In this document: in pieces, positions 21,707 through 33,606 of the stretch
Layout: every line of letters begins with the position of its first letter
How positions within the stretch are numbered: position 1 is the first letter of the stretch
From: Symbiodinium natans
Lineage: Eukaryota; Sar; Dinophyceae; Suessiales; Symbiodiniaceae
NCBI GenBank assembly: GCA_905221605.1
Contig: CAJNDS010002277.1
Location: 147,001 to 211,000, forward strand
Direction: 5' to 3'
DNA length: 64,000 nt
The notes under the pieces: model-generated
Database searches by the model: none
Told to the model about the DNA's origin: nothing
The model's input: only the letters and a program-made list of their open reading frames with translations
Translations under genes and position numbers: made by a program

Positions 21707-24700
21707 GTGTGGTACTCAGCCGCGTCCCGCAGGCAAGCGGCAGACCTGCAGTGAGTTACTTAGTAGCCTCACTTCATCCAGTCAGACGCAATCTGCTTTC
21801 TGAGGCCTGGGTGCCGTGATACCCAGGGACATCTGCGAGACGCAGATACCCTTCGAAAGTGAGCTGAGGGGGTTCACGTAGTGGCGCAAAAAAAGGACAT
21901 CAAGCAACTTCACTTGTGACTCTATGTGACTCTTCCATTCTAGTGCAACTCGTAGCCTCAAGACATCTGTGCGACAGCTGTGGGCTTTACGGCCTGATCG
22001 TAGACACCTATGCGGCTACACGCGTGTTGAGCTTCGCTTCGGGTGAGAGCCGAGAGCCGCTTTGGCCGGGACTCCACACTCTGCTGATTCATGTCGTGTC
22101 TGCTGCGACAGCTGACGAAAGAGAGCCCCCAACGCGCACTGTCCGATGCACCGAATTGAAATCTCGACGCAGGTAGAATTGCTGGAATCTTGATGTTTCG
22201 CATTTCGCCCTTGTGCGAGAGCGTTGCCACCTGCAAGGTCCCTCCATCATTCCGCCAGCGGTCTAAGGAGAGCGCGGAGAGTTTGGAAGCTGGTGCCTGA
22301 GTTCCCTGGAGTACTGACATGCTACTGACATGCTTTATCCTGCACCTCTCAAGACGATGCCTGCATATTGCCATAGCATAGGCATAGTTGCTACATGAAG
22401 CCTGCGTGCTTGGTCAGTCTTGACATACCACAACTTGCCTCCTCGACACAAGGCGCCTGTACCCTCAGCACAAGACAGCGTGCCTGAACGCCGGCGGCAG
22501 GCTGTTTTGTCACGCTTGGTGTTTGCAAGTGCCAGCACATGCCGTTAACACATACCGCTGGTGCGGGGTGGGGTGTTGGTTCATATGGGCTAGGCGCCAA
22601 CACGCTCGTGGTCCTTGGGGACGTGCCGAGGCAGACTGAAGTTGACTGAAGGACTTCTTCTGTTGTTGTGACTATGATACTGAGCCTTGCTGGGCTGCGC
22701 CAAGCCTCAAGTCAATGCCAGTGCAGGTCCCAACCTCTGGCAGGCACGAGATTGTCGGGTGCTACTTGCGTCTTGCACCACGTGTTATGGACAGCATGAA
22801 GCACAGCATGAGGCAAACGCCTCCGCACGTCACTTGCTGCTTCAGGTTCTTCAACACCGACTGGGACTGCACCCCCAGGATGATAGGGGGAGAGTGTCTG
22901 CATCCCGTGTAACGAGGGGGTCTCCGTGGTACTTGTGCGAAGTTGCAAAGAGCGGATTTGTCCAGGACGTGCAGACTAACCAGCTCGGAAGGCACCTTGG
23001 GCCTCCAGAGTTTTTAGGGCGGCTTAGGACTTTGTTTGGGGTAACCGGGAATCATATGGTATCATGAACTCTCAGCACAGCATAGCCTCCACTCGATATG
23101 AGTCGTTTGCCAGCTGCCCAGTTGGGCCCCTCAGACGCATGTCTAGTGAATTTCCATTGAATGCTTGGCTTGGAAAAGGCGCCCGAAGTTGACAGCGTCC
23201 AAGGCCGCGGGAATACAGGTGCATGTGACACGTTCAGTACGTGCTCAAGATGAACTGGAAGGTGAAGACGTGCGGGTGTTCTCAGATGCTTATGTTTGCA
23301 TGTGCATGCGAAAGGAGCGTGCTGCCGCTTCGGCAGTACCCTCATCTGAAGAGGCCTGCTGGGCTACTTTTTCCCGACGTGCCGTTTGCCTGGTCTGAGC
23401 ACTGGAAGACTGCACATGCACAAGCGCCCATGCATTCAGAATGGCTGCTGCGCTTCTGCATCAGCATCCTCCCAAAAGAACACACAAAAAGGTATGTCGT
23501 TCAATGCACTGAGATGGGTTCCCACAGCTCGCATGAGTCTCTTGGTCTCCATGTGATACTCGACCTGCCTTCACATCCTCTCCTGGCTTGTCAGGTGACG
23601 CGAAATATGTCGTGGCGAGAGCAGAGCTGACCTGCTTGATGGTTGCAGGTGGTGGGGTCTGCCAAAGCTTTCCAGGCTCTTTGCAGATGCCAGGATTGCC
23701 GACTACATTGCCGAAGATCTCCAGACCCGCTACGGCTGCTTGGAGGCGCGACATGTCGCTTGGTAGGTCCTGCAGAGCCCCAAACAGGCTCCGAAACAAG
23801 CTTGCCGGAGAGCCCCAAACAAGCTCCGAAGGCCCGGAGAACCCCAGAGAGAGGCCCCGAAGAGACCCCGAGAGGCCCAGAAGAGGCCTCTCCTTTGACC
23901 ATGCGTTTCTTATTGTGGTTCTTGGATTTCTTTGTCGCGGTTCCCCCTTCGTTTCTTATTGTGGTTACACACCTGCCTCCTTGAGTTGATGGGTATTGAT
24001 GAAGGTGGCCGCGGCAACCGCTGCCTTCGCTCTGCAGATGTGCGACCCCCGAGAACGGACCCAGTCAGCCCTCGAAACTGAAGTCAGTGTTCAAGGTGCA
24101 CCGAGCACGACATCAACGCCTGCTTGATGCAAATGGGTGAAGGCGAAAAAGGCAGCTTTGCCATATTGCTCAACTTCTTATCATTCCTGATCAGCTGCTT
24201 CGATTCTCCTGCAGGACTACGATCTGCCCCGCTGTCGACAGTGGCTGGGCATTTGCCGAGCGTCAGCTTCGGTGCCCAGGCTTTCGAGGATCCGCTCAGA
24301 TCCATGGGCCTCTTAAGTCTTCCCTTTCAAAGGTGAGTAGTGGAGGTTGAAGGAGCTTCAGGTGACGTAGCAGGAAGTTGGCTTTCTTTTTTTGAAAGGC
24401 GCGTCTGTGTGGCATGTGGTGCACTAGTCATCCCGATGTCAAGGGGCTGTTTCCGTTCGGCTGGGGTTTGCTCTACAATGATGGTGTGGTAATGTGGCAT
24501 GTGCTGAGGCATCTTGTTGCGTGGTCCCTGCCTTGCAAGTAAGCCTCTTCAGATAGAGCATCTTTGCAGCTTCCACCCTCAAGCACCTGCGAAAGTCCAC
24601 AGGCATGGTTGCACACTTGGGCCTGCATGGGTGATGCTTATAGACTCATAGTGCGTAGGTGACTATAAGGAACTGGAAATGACAGTGGCTGCGAGAATCT

Positions 24701-26953
24701 GAAATCCATGAAGGCATGAGCTTTGTCAGCTGATATACTCCATGAACCATGCACCCAGCGGACAGCCGAGCAAGACAAGCTGGCATACGCAAGTGCCGTG
24801 TCGCATGTTCCGGGTGCTCAGCCTCAGCGGCGAAAATGTGTTGCGGCTGGACCTGGAGGAGTGGACGATTCAATGGTATCCTTGTGTAATGACTGTGCAG
24901 CAAGCTGGGTTTCATGGTTTACCAACGAGTACTCTCAGCAGGAATTGAATCACGAGTGCTGCTTGGACTTTGCCCACTTTGTCAAGAGCGAGATCCATGA
25001 GCACACAGGCGTCCCTCACTTTCGGCAGAGGCACAGCTGTGGCGTGGGAAGGTGACAGATTGCATGCTGTTTGGCTGTTTGGTCCTCGGAGCACCCTAAA
25101 CCCTGACCCCCCGAAGCCCCAAAGCGAAACACAGGCTCTTGATGGAGGAGGGGAAGTCGTGGGAGCAACTCGGAAGCTCGGGCTGAAAAAGTCTTTGGGG
25201 GGGGGGGTTGGTTTTCGTGACCTTTGCTTGTAGGGCACCCTGTTGGTTTAAAAGGTGTTCTACCATATGAAAGGTTTCAACAGGGGGGACCCTGATCTAG
25301 AACACCCCCTCACTGCGACATCCGAAGCTCCGGGGGGGGGGGGTCCTGGTCTTTGAGACCCTTCAGATCAGGACACCCACACGAAGTGCAGGTGGTTCTG
25401 AACCAGGCAGGGGTTCTCTTTTTTTTCTCAACTCTGCGGCCCCCTGGTTGTTTTGCATGGAGAGAGAAGCGTATTTGAGTGTTTTGTAGGTCTCCTGCTG
25501 TTGCCGGGAGGCACTTAATGTAGCACTGGCTTCCCCTCCGCCCCACCAAACAAATCTGGGACCCTTTTTAAGGAAATGCCCGAGAGCAGCCCAAACAAAT
25601 TTACGGCGGGGGGGAGCACTAGAGCTGTAGAGCCGAGGCCTTGAAGCCCTGAAACCTTCACGGCCAAAAGGCTTGAAGCTGTGTCTTCCTGGGCTGAAGC
25701 CACGGCCCGAAAACTCTCCGAAAGAAGCTTGTGGATGTGGCCAGTACCCAAACAAGCCTACTAAAACGAATCACGGAATTTAAGAATGTTGCAGATGGAA
25801 CTGGACGGGCTTAGCTTCCCGCATGCTCCGGGTTCGGGCTGTAAGATTCCTGGAGCCCAAGGGGCCCGTAAGGCCCGAAACCTAGACCACGGAACCTGTA
25901 ACAAAAAATATATCCTTAGGTGACCTTAACAGAAAGAGTTCATAGAATCATTCTGAATGATTATGGAAAGCTTGTGATTACAGACCCTAGCTTTACAAAA
26001 GCCAGTGCAACATTAAGCAGGATGTTGCTATGTGCTGCTTGCAGTGCCATACACCGCAGTTGCTGGGAGGGACTGAAAGCACACCCTGTTTGGGCAAAGT
26101 AAGCAGCACTCTTCAGCATCCAAGGGCCTTGTGCTGAAACCAGGAACTTATGGGCAGGGAAGACCGGGAGCCCTCCTCAAGCTAGAACAAAATCAGTTGA
26201 GGTGCGAGATGGCCGTAAAAACCACGGGTCATATGCGTCTGACGGAGGTGACTCATGACTTTGATGAGCAGCTGTTGACAGCGGCTGCAGAAGGACTTGC
26301 AAACCAATTCACGGTTGGGAGCCAGCAAATCGGTTGGCAAAGGCGGCCAGTAGCCTTTGAGATGTGTAAGCGCGTAAGCGCACAGCTGATGGCTAGCAAA
26401 CAAGTACTGTACGTGATGCGAAAGGTAGTATTGCGTACGTAGCAACTCCTGTATTCGGATGCACTTGGCGCAATTGCACAGTTGTACAAACGTGTTCTTG
26501 GAAAGTTCAGTAGGACAGGGGTATCACCCCAACTTAATGGGAGTTTCGTTGCACGTGCTTTGTCAAAACTCTGTGTGCAAGCAGCCAGTTCCGCGAAGAA
26601 ACGATTAGAAGCAGCACCAAAGAAATGTACCAGAACGGAGAGAAACTGTAGAACCGTAGCACATTGGCAACTCAGCTTCTGCCTAAGCTACATAGCCACC
26701 TGATGCCAAAGAGCTGGATTTGGTCAACAAGCACATGTATAGCGAAGTTGTATCAAGCTTGTCGGCAATCAGCCGCTTTGGTCAGTGCGGTCGTTTGAGT
26801 CGAGGAGATGGTGAGGCCGTTGGCAACCTTCTCAATCGCTACCAGGCACCTGTTCGGATACGATTGATATGATATGCAGGCCATGAGGCCAGATTCCAAA
26901 TTTTCAAGCAGTTGACGGAAAGACAGAATAGCAGTCTTGTCCAATTCTGAAAG
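21707..26953. other. Putative long intron(s) of the ankyrin gene; little recognised
   Basis: Weak coding candidates on plus are 23589-23645 (DAKYVVARAELTCLMVA) and 23660-23765 (LSRLFADARIADYIAEDLQ). The stretch 23770-23895 is a low-complexity GCCCCAAACAAGCTCCGAA / CCCCGAGAGG tract. G runs occur at about 25199 and 25331, and an ORF of unknown nature at 26131-26442 (LKPGTYGQGRPGALLKLEQN). None is convincing enough to call. Confidence 0.35.
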
Positions 26954-27147
26954 GATCCCAACTGTCGAGATGAGCGTGGGGAAACTGCTGTCTACAAGGC
27001 CCGGTTGTCCGGCTGGGACATGGTTGCAAGTTGCTCTTTTCTTAGGTTCTTGAGGGTGAGCAAGCGTCGCCATGTGTCGCCCTGAAGGCCAGCCAGGCAG
27101 GCTACTTGCATGTTCTGCAGATGTTGCTGGCAGCTGGCGGCGAGAAG
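26954..27147 (+). CDS. Ankyrin-repeat exons just upstream of the large exon
   Basis: After AG|G at 26953 the frame reads DPNCRDERGETAVYK, an ankyrin start. After TTTTCTTAG|G the exon 27046-27147 reads ASQAGYLHVLQMLLAAGGEK and ends at a GC donor (GAGAAG|GCCGCG). The join to the next exon gives LLAAGGEKDTADQHGSVPLH, a perfect ankyrin junction in phase 0. The intron between these two exons is either 27023-27045 (GT, only 23 nt) or 26999-27045 (GC, 47 nt). The second seems more likely. Confidence 0.6.
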
Positions 27148-27236
27148 GCCGCGCAGGGTGCAACTTTCTGTAGAGGAACATTGTGAAGAGTGGGGCGGCA
27201 GCTAGAAGATTGTGCGTTTTTCCGTGCTCGAAACAG

Positions 27237-28505
27237 GACACGGCCGACCAACATGGGAGCGTACCGCTTCACGTTGCCGCTTTGCGCGGACACCTGGATG
27301 TGGTTAAGGCCCTTGTCGAGGCCGGTGCAGACAAGGACTTGGCTGACCAGCACGGCGCCGTTGCTTTGCACATGGCTGCCTTGAACGGTGAGGTGCATGT
27401 GGTGCAGTTTCTAGTTGATAGCGGAGATGAGAAGGATAAGGTCGGTGGTCTGGGTGCTACGCCATTGCATATCGCAGCGGAGCGTGGTCACTTAGAAGTC
27501 GTCCGCTACTTGGTAAAGGCAAGGGCAAACATTGACTTCACGAACTTGCGTGGTGCACAAGGCATCCACATGGCTGCGCTTTCTGGACATGTGGAAGTGG
27601 TTAAACTGCTGGTCACCGCAAGGGCGGAAAAGGATCAGCGAGATAAGCACGGGGCCAGCCCATTGCAACTTGCAGCCGAGAGAGGCCAAGTGGCTGTTGT
27701 CAGGTACTTGCTGGAGGCTGGAGCAAAGACTGACCAGCGCGACCAGCATGGAAGCGTTCCGTTGCACGTGGGAGCTTTGCATGGACACCTGGAAGTTGTG
27801 AAAGTCCTTGTGGAAGCCAAGGCTGACAAGGAGTTAGTTGACCTGCATGGAGCCGGTGCTTTGCACATGGCGGCTCTAAATGGCGAGGTTGAGATTCTGC
27901 AGTTTCTTGTCGAATGCGGTGTTGACAAAGATCAAACTGGCGGTTTGGGCGCAACACCTCTGACCATCGCTGCTGAACGGGGTCAAGTCGAAGCTGTCCG
28001 CTTCTTGCTCGAAGCCGCTGCTGACCAGAACGCTACGAACCTTCGTGGCGCGGGGGCGATCCATATGGCAGCCTTAAGTGGGCACCTGGACGTTATACGC
28101 TTGCTGGTGGAGGCAGGTGTCGATCATGACCTGGCTGAGAAGAATGGTTCAACAGCATTGCACCTTGCCTCTGAGCGGGGGTACACTGAAGTGGTTACCT
28201 ACCTTCTCCAGTCTCAAGCAAGCGTGGACAAGGCCGATGGCACGGGACGCACACCACTGCACTTGGCTGCCCTGTACGGGCACCTTGACATTGTCAAGTC
28301 TGTTATGGCACTCTGCTCAGACGCAGATTCCCTTGACGAACAGGATTTCAGGCCCCTTCAGCTTGCAGCTGAGAATGGTCACACAGAAGTGGTTCGGTAC
28401 TTTCTTGAGGCCAAGGTTGACCAGGACACGTGGTGCTTGCGCACGCGCGTCGCGAGGGGTAGCAACAGTTCTATAGTACGCAGGAGAGGGCGCCGCGCGG
28501 AGTGA
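27237..28505 (+). CDS. Ankyrin-repeat protein, main exon (12 repeats)
   Basis: After AAACAG|G at 27236 the frame is open to 28505 and encodes twelve 33-residue ankyrin repeats beginning DQHGSVPLHVAALRGHLDVV. Repeats 1-5 (27246-27740) and 6-10 (27741-28235) are a duplicated five-repeat block: QHGSVPLHV, HGAxALHMAALNGEV, GGLGATPL, NLRGAxxIHMAALSGH and a fifth, more variable repeat. Repeats 11 and 12 follow. The last ~25 codons after DQD are Arg-rich and unlike ankyrin, so the exon probably ends at a GT donor at about 28414 or 28429, and the stop at 28505 is read-through into an intron. Codons upstream of 27237 in this frame lack an ATG, so this is an internal exon. No signal or membrane segment is seen. 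Confidence 0.85.
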   Translation, partial: DTADQHGSVPLHVAALRGHLDVVKALVEAGADKDLADQHGAVALHMAALNGEVHVVQFLVDSGDEKDKVGGLGATPLHIAAERGHLEVVRYLVKARANIDFTNLRGAQGIHMAALSGHVEVVKLLVTARAEKDQRDKHGASPLQLAAERGQVAVVRYLLEAGAKTDQRDQHGSVPLHVGALHGHLEVVKVLVEAKADKELVDLHGAGALHMAALNGEVEILQFLVECGVDKDQTGGLGATPLTIAAERGQVEAVRFLLEAAADQNATNLRGAGAIHMAALSGHLDVIRLLVEAGVDHDLAEKNGSTALHLASERGYTEVVTYLLQSQASVDKADGTGRTPLHLAALYGHLDIVKSVMALCSDADSLDEQDFRPLQLAAENGHTEVVRYFLEAKVDQDTWCLRTRVARGSNSSIVRRRGRRAE

Positions 28506-29075
28506 CGCCCCTGCACTGTGCTGCACGGTGCGGCCAATGCCTGAGACTACCTCGTTTGGGCGTTTGGGTGTTTGGGACAAGTCGGTGAGGTGTCACGGGG
28601 TATCATGCGGTATCACGAGGTATCTCATTGCACCGTCGGGATTGAGCTCAGCCTCGTTGGAGGCTGCATGTGTAAGTTCTCACACAAAGGAGGCTCTTGG
28701 CCCATCTCTTCCCTTTCATAAGAATCATAACAATGAGAATAATTGAAATAATCAGAATAATAACAATAATAATAGTAATAATCATACTAAAACACTAAAC
28801 CCTAAACCGTAAACCCTATTGTGCGGGGTCCTCAGGTCACCTGGGCGTCCTTCAGCTCCTCCTGGAGTTGCGTGGGGACATCGACAAGGAGCCTTCTTAT
28901 GCATTTGCAGCACACAGCACGTCTTGGCTTCATCACAAAAAGAGGGCTTTCATGTTTTGTTCTATTTTTTTTGTGTGTTTTTGTTTGTTGGAAGGGCTTT
29001 CGAAAGGTGAGGAGACCTTACTAAAGATGTCTTTGCTCGAGTAGGGGGACTCTTCCTACCTCGCCCTGACCTTAG
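28506..29075. other. Intronic sequence with AT-rich and telomere-like tract
   Basis: An AATAATAACAATAATAATAG-type tract (28725-28790) runs into CTAAACCCTAAACCGTAAAC at 28792-28816. No exon was seen before 29076. Confidence 0.5.
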
Positions 29076-29140
29076 GCCGGTGTGGGTGGCGCGACATCGC
29101 TGCACTACGCGGCGAACTTTGGCCACCAGGATGCTCTGCA
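29076..29140 (+). CDS. Ankyrin-repeat exon
   Basis: After CTGACCTTAG|G the frame reads GGATSLHYAANFGHQDALHN, matching the ankyrin helix-turn-helix consensus. It would follow the large exon in phase 0 if that exon ends at AAG|GTTGAC (28414). The 3' end is uncertain because several donors are possible. Confidence 0.5.
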
Positions 29141-29796
29141 TAATGTTCAGAGTCAACACATTCTTCTTACTACCCTGATAAGGGTTATTTAGGGCTTCAG
29201 AGCTTGCAGGAAATCCTGCAGAAGCTGGTCGAGGCAGTTCGAAGCTAAAGTGTGGCCGTACGCTGTAGCAGGTTGTGGAGTGAACTTCTACGTCTTCCAC
29301 TTTAGCGGTTATGGCCGTTGCCACAAACCTGTTCAGCTCCATGAGAAGCACCTGCAGTCACCTCTTCCACTTCGGGGTGTATGCCTGGGATGACTGTGTT
29401 TCATCCGGCTTGGTTTTGTCTTGCCGATGCATGCTTTGAGGTAGCAGTTGTGATTGTGCACAACTCCTGCGGGAGAGATCGATGTCTATAGAACCCCTGG
29501 ACAAATGTCATCAGCCAGAGGGGATCCGGGAACATCTTGCCGAAAGCTGTTACTTCGTGGGGAGGCAATGATACCAGAGCAAACGCTAAGCGGGCTTTGT
29601 GCGTCGGGGCCAGTTTCATGACTTTGCAGCATAGGCAGTGGGTGTTAAACGTCAGATCTTGTGAGGCTCGAGCTCGTCTGGGTGCGACCACTGACACTCG
29701 GCATTATTTGTCGTGCGCGCTGCCAGCTTCAAAATTACACCGAAAGAGTTTCTGCTCACGGGCCCCTTAGGGCCCCATGGTGTCAGTATGTGTCAG

Positions 29797-30946
29797 GCGC
29801 AGGGCCGTTCACCTCTGCTGCTAGCCGCGTCGCGAGGACACGCCGAGGCTCAGGGCTGAGGGCTGTAGGGAAGGCTGTGTCTTGATGCTTGAGGTTGAGG
29901 AATAGTCGGAGTTCTTGATGAAGCGCGGCACACGCCCGATGCTCGTAGCAGCATTCATTTTTGCCTGGATACAACAGTCGATCAGCGACACCTGAAGTAG
30001 ATGTGAGAGGAAGAGCATCCGAGGGCAGAACATGCAATCCACAGCGCTTCTTCTTAAGGGTTGGGGTGCTCCTGCACATAGTTTTGAAGAGCTCCGCCAC
30101 GGAGAAGCTCGCTTTGTCAGGTAGTGGCTGCCCTGGCCAAGGCAGGGTGAACCAATGTGAACCACCATGGCCAGCACAGATGTTGAGATGGTATTCAGCT
30201 GATGAGCAACTGAGGCCCGTGCTGATCTGGAGCAGCCGGCTCACAATGGAGTGGCCTGCCAGTAAAGAAATGCCTGTAGCGCGTTGTCTGAACCCTGGAC
30301 ACAAAGACTTACCCCTCACAGTCACGACTTGATGTCGTGCGCGCTTACAAATCCCTACAGCACAAGATCTATGCCTCAGGCTCCAAGGCCCTCGCATGTG
30401 TTGCCAGAATCTTTGAACCTCCTGCAGATTCCCTCGCTGCCCCTCTGAACCCAAAAGTAGAAGCAGCAGCGACCATCCTATGCATCCTGCTTGCGAGTTG
30501 ACTCCTCGTTTGCATCCTCTTAGTACCGCCGTCAGAGGAGACTCCACTCTATGCTGCAGCGCAGGCAGGCTTTGGGGAGGCGCTCGGAAGTCAAAAGACT
30601 CTCAGGAAGAGTTCTCTCTTGCTCTTCCGCTCTTCAGCTCATCTCCGCCCCGCAGGTCTTGATTCTAGGGAGAAGGAAGAAAGGAGTGGAAGCAGGAGAG
30701 TAGACTTCCTTTATGAAGGGATGCTAGGTACTTTGGTCGAACCAAGATCCGTTGAGCACGGCAAAGGGAGTGGTCCTACTGTCAGTGAGTAGAGCTCCCG
30801 GGTAGATTTTTTTGTATACCGTTGACACATTGTCTGGCGCAATTCGGACCTCGCAATTACCTCTTCCGTCCTGGGCAGGTGGTCCGTGTGCTCCTGAACG
30901 ACGACGACAGCTGGAAAGGCTGTCAGCCGCTGCGGGCTGCCTCGCG
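29797..30946 (+). CDS. Two further ankyrin exons
   Basis: Exon 29797-29847 (AG|G start, GC donor) encodes AQGRSPLLLAASRGHAE. Exon 30879-30946 (after a pyrimidine-rich CTGGGCAG|G, GT donor) encodes VVRVLLNDDDSWK followed by GCQPLRAASR. Both are phase 0 at the junction, and the join gives LLLAASRGHAEVVRVLL, a consensus ankyrin repeat. A 254-codon ORF on the opposite strand (30547-29783) overlaps this intron and is treated as accidental. The last exon ends in phase 2, so more exons must follow, but I could not find them. Confidence 0.6.
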
Positions 30947-31065
30947 GTAGCCTGGCACAAGAGAAGCTGTGACTATAGCTTAGCCGCAGGATTTTCATAA
31001 TTTTGTTGTTTTGTTCATGTAAACCCAAAGGAAACAGCAAAAACAATTTGTTTTTGTTGAGGTTC

Positions 31066-31572
31066 TAAGAATGAGGCTTAGGATGTCTTGGGGTTGGCCT
31101 CTTACAAAACACTTGCTTTGTTGGGTTTGAATGACGAACGAAGCCCAGAAGAGGATTTCTTTGGGTGTGGGTTTACAATACAAACCAAATTACATGTCAT
31201 TATGAAGCGGGGCCAGAGGAGGATTTCATAGGGTGTGCTCGGTAATATAAAACTCCAAATAGATAACCAGTGAGGCTCAGAAGAGGATGTCTTGGGGCGG
31301 GGCGTCTTAGAATGTGTGTTTTGCTTGGGTCATTACGAACGAAGCTGTGGCTTTATCATACACGAGTCTATTTCAGGAAGAGGCCGCAGAAGAAGATTTC
31401 ATAGGGTGTGGCCTCTAAGTATAGAATTATGTTCTTAGTGTGGGCTGCTTGTATAAAAGCAGCTTTTCAATGAACTAGCAGGGAAGCCCAGATGAGGATT
31501 TCTGAGGCTTTGTTACGAACAGGCAGGCCTGCGAAAGACGATTTCATAGGGCATGGGCTTTTAATAGGCAAA
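31066..31572. repeat. Degenerate minisatellite, core AGAAGAGGATTTCATAGGG
   Basis: Seven cores at about 31075, 31145, 31213, 31280, 31388, 31490 and 31530 follow the pattern (G)AGGCCCAGAAGAGGAT, then TTCATAGGGTGTGG, then CTCTTAAxATA. Spacing is near 67 bp at first and then irregular. Confidence 0.65.
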
Positions 31573-33606
31573 TTTTAAAAAAGAACTAACATCCGAAAAA
31601 CGTCGACGATGTTTATTCTAAACTATTTGTATGGAAACTTAGTACTGACCCCCTCCCTCTCTCCCCATTCGGCGAAGGCCTTCCGACCTAGATCATGGGG
31701 GGGCCAAGGGGGGGGGGGTGACCATATGTAGATATACACATATGTATATATGTGTGTGCAAAGCCTGCTCCAAGCTCGACGACCCAACGTTTGAAACCCA
31801 ACGTCCCGAGCATCAAGTCCCAAGCGCAAAATCCGAAACCTAAAGTTCTGGACAGGAATTACCGACACAAATGCTGAAGCCCAAGCCCTGAATGTCATAC
31901 CCAGACCTTAAACTCCAAAACCCCAAACCATACGCCCAGATCCTAAAGTTCCTTCTGGGGTCTTTTGCTTAAACTTGGGCCTAAACCTCAGTATCCAACA
32001 GCCTGAAGATATTTCTAAAGATACTTCTTCAAATGAATCCTAAACACAACACCCAAAAGTTAGATCCTAAACATAAATTTGGATTCAGCAACTTCGAGTC
32101 AAACCAAAACGCAGGCTTAAATTGCTCATGGGGTGCTGCTCCATGCTTCTGGCCCACAGGCTGCTTGGCTATCGCTGACAAGTTTGACGAGATCTGCAGT
32201 GGGGATCCGCAGGCGAACGCGAGCCGGAACATGATCCTCAGAAGTCGGCCTCTGAACGAAATGATGAGAAGCTCGGAGACAACTTTGGAGACCAGAGGCA
32301 GCTTAGAGAGCTTCTGCGCGTCCCTTTTCATCGAGCGAAATCACCTCGATAATACTCGAGATGTCAAAGGGCAAGCTGGCAATGCTCCAGTTTGTGAACA
32401 GGCGTGCAATGCAGAGGCTAAGAAAAGGTGGCTGAGAGACGCTCGTCTGTCCCTCACTTCTCTGAAACAGTGTCGGGGTCAGGACGCCCTTCTCGACGTC
32501 CTGCAGGCATGAAGCGAATGGGTTTCAGGAGTTGAGGAGTTGGACCGCCTCTGTCGTCTGACTTCCACTGTGCAGAGTTGAGAGCCATCACCATGCCGAC
32601 CAGCATGTGCGTGACCAGCATGTGTCACCGTGTTGAGTGGCAGCTGCACGTGCAGCATTTGGCTCACACGGACTGTGTGACAAGACAGCGTACAAGTCCC
32701 GTGAAGCTTGCTATCCTGCTTGCAGTCAGAGGAGCTACTACATGTGGGCACTTGTCTATTGCGTTATAACAGAGACGGAGATGGATGTAGCTTGTGCAAG
32801 TCTCAGGAAACTTCACGACCTTCTAGGCTTTGCCCTGAGATGCACCGAAAGCACATCTTTCGATCCACCATCAGCAGCCGTTGGGCGGTGCTGGCAGCGC
32901 TGGTAGGCAAGGCTGCTTATGCTGATCATGGACCCTGCTCTAGTAGCCTTGCAAGGAGCCGTAGGTTTAGTGTGAAGCGACTAAGACGCATTGGTGAGGA
33001 GGGTTTCAAAACTTTCTTTAAGGGGAGCTGTGGAACTCTGCCGGATTGGGGTTGGAAGGTTCGGTTTTCACGCATTCTCCACCTTCGGCGCACATTGAAG
33101 AAATTCCGGCCTCAAAAGACACATGCGAGTCACCGCATTGCTTTCGGAGCAGTGTTAAGCTGTTGTGCCAGGGCTGACCTCGCCGCTTCCTTCCTTTGTG
33201 GTGGGTTCGATTCAAGAACCCCGGCACTGGTTCGGGCACTTTGGGCAGCCACTTGCTTTGGCGAAGGGCCACAAGGTGTCATGCGTCAGGAGACTTGGAC
33301 GGTCAATATCTGCACTTGTTTGATGCAGGCGTGTCGCGTGTCTGCTTTCAGTTTCCTGATCTGGAAGCGTCTCTTTGAGTAGCTTGAAGGAGACGCAGTG
33401 TAGGAACATGTAGGAACCTTGGCAAGGAGCACTGTATGCTGCGCTAGTGGCAACAAGGCGGCTCGTGCCTGCTGATCTGCTTTGCGTTGCTGAGTTGATG
33501 GACTGCATGTGTAGCATGTTGCACCACATCCAGTGCAGGCAGCAGTCAGTGCGGTGGACGTCCAGTCTGCAGGACAGCAAGAGACGGGAGCGGAGCTCCG
33601 CATTTA
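31573..33606. other. No supported gene
   Basis: It contains a G run and AT microsatellite at 31690-31760 and degenerate CCTAAA / CCCAAA tracts at 31790-32060. At 32190-32440 several frames are open (one gives MSKGKLAMLQFVNRRAMQRL before AAAAG|GTGGCT), and a 224-codon plus ORF without ATG lies at 32708-33382. None shows a recognisable domain. Confidence 0.35.

Noticed and set aside
29783-30547. 254-codon minus ORF starting with ATG
   Set aside because: Its 3' part is antisense to the ankyrin exon 29797-29847, no domain is recognised, and long antisense frames are common here. It remains a weak possibility.
33196-33225. GGGTTCGATTC resembling a tRNA B box
   Set aside because: No acceptor stem, anticodon arm or A box in the right positions upstream.
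32708-33382. 224-codon plus ORF containing RYNRDGDG
   Set aside because: No ATG. The EF-hand-like snippet is not followed by a helix or the last loop Glu, and no splice-supported module surrounds it.
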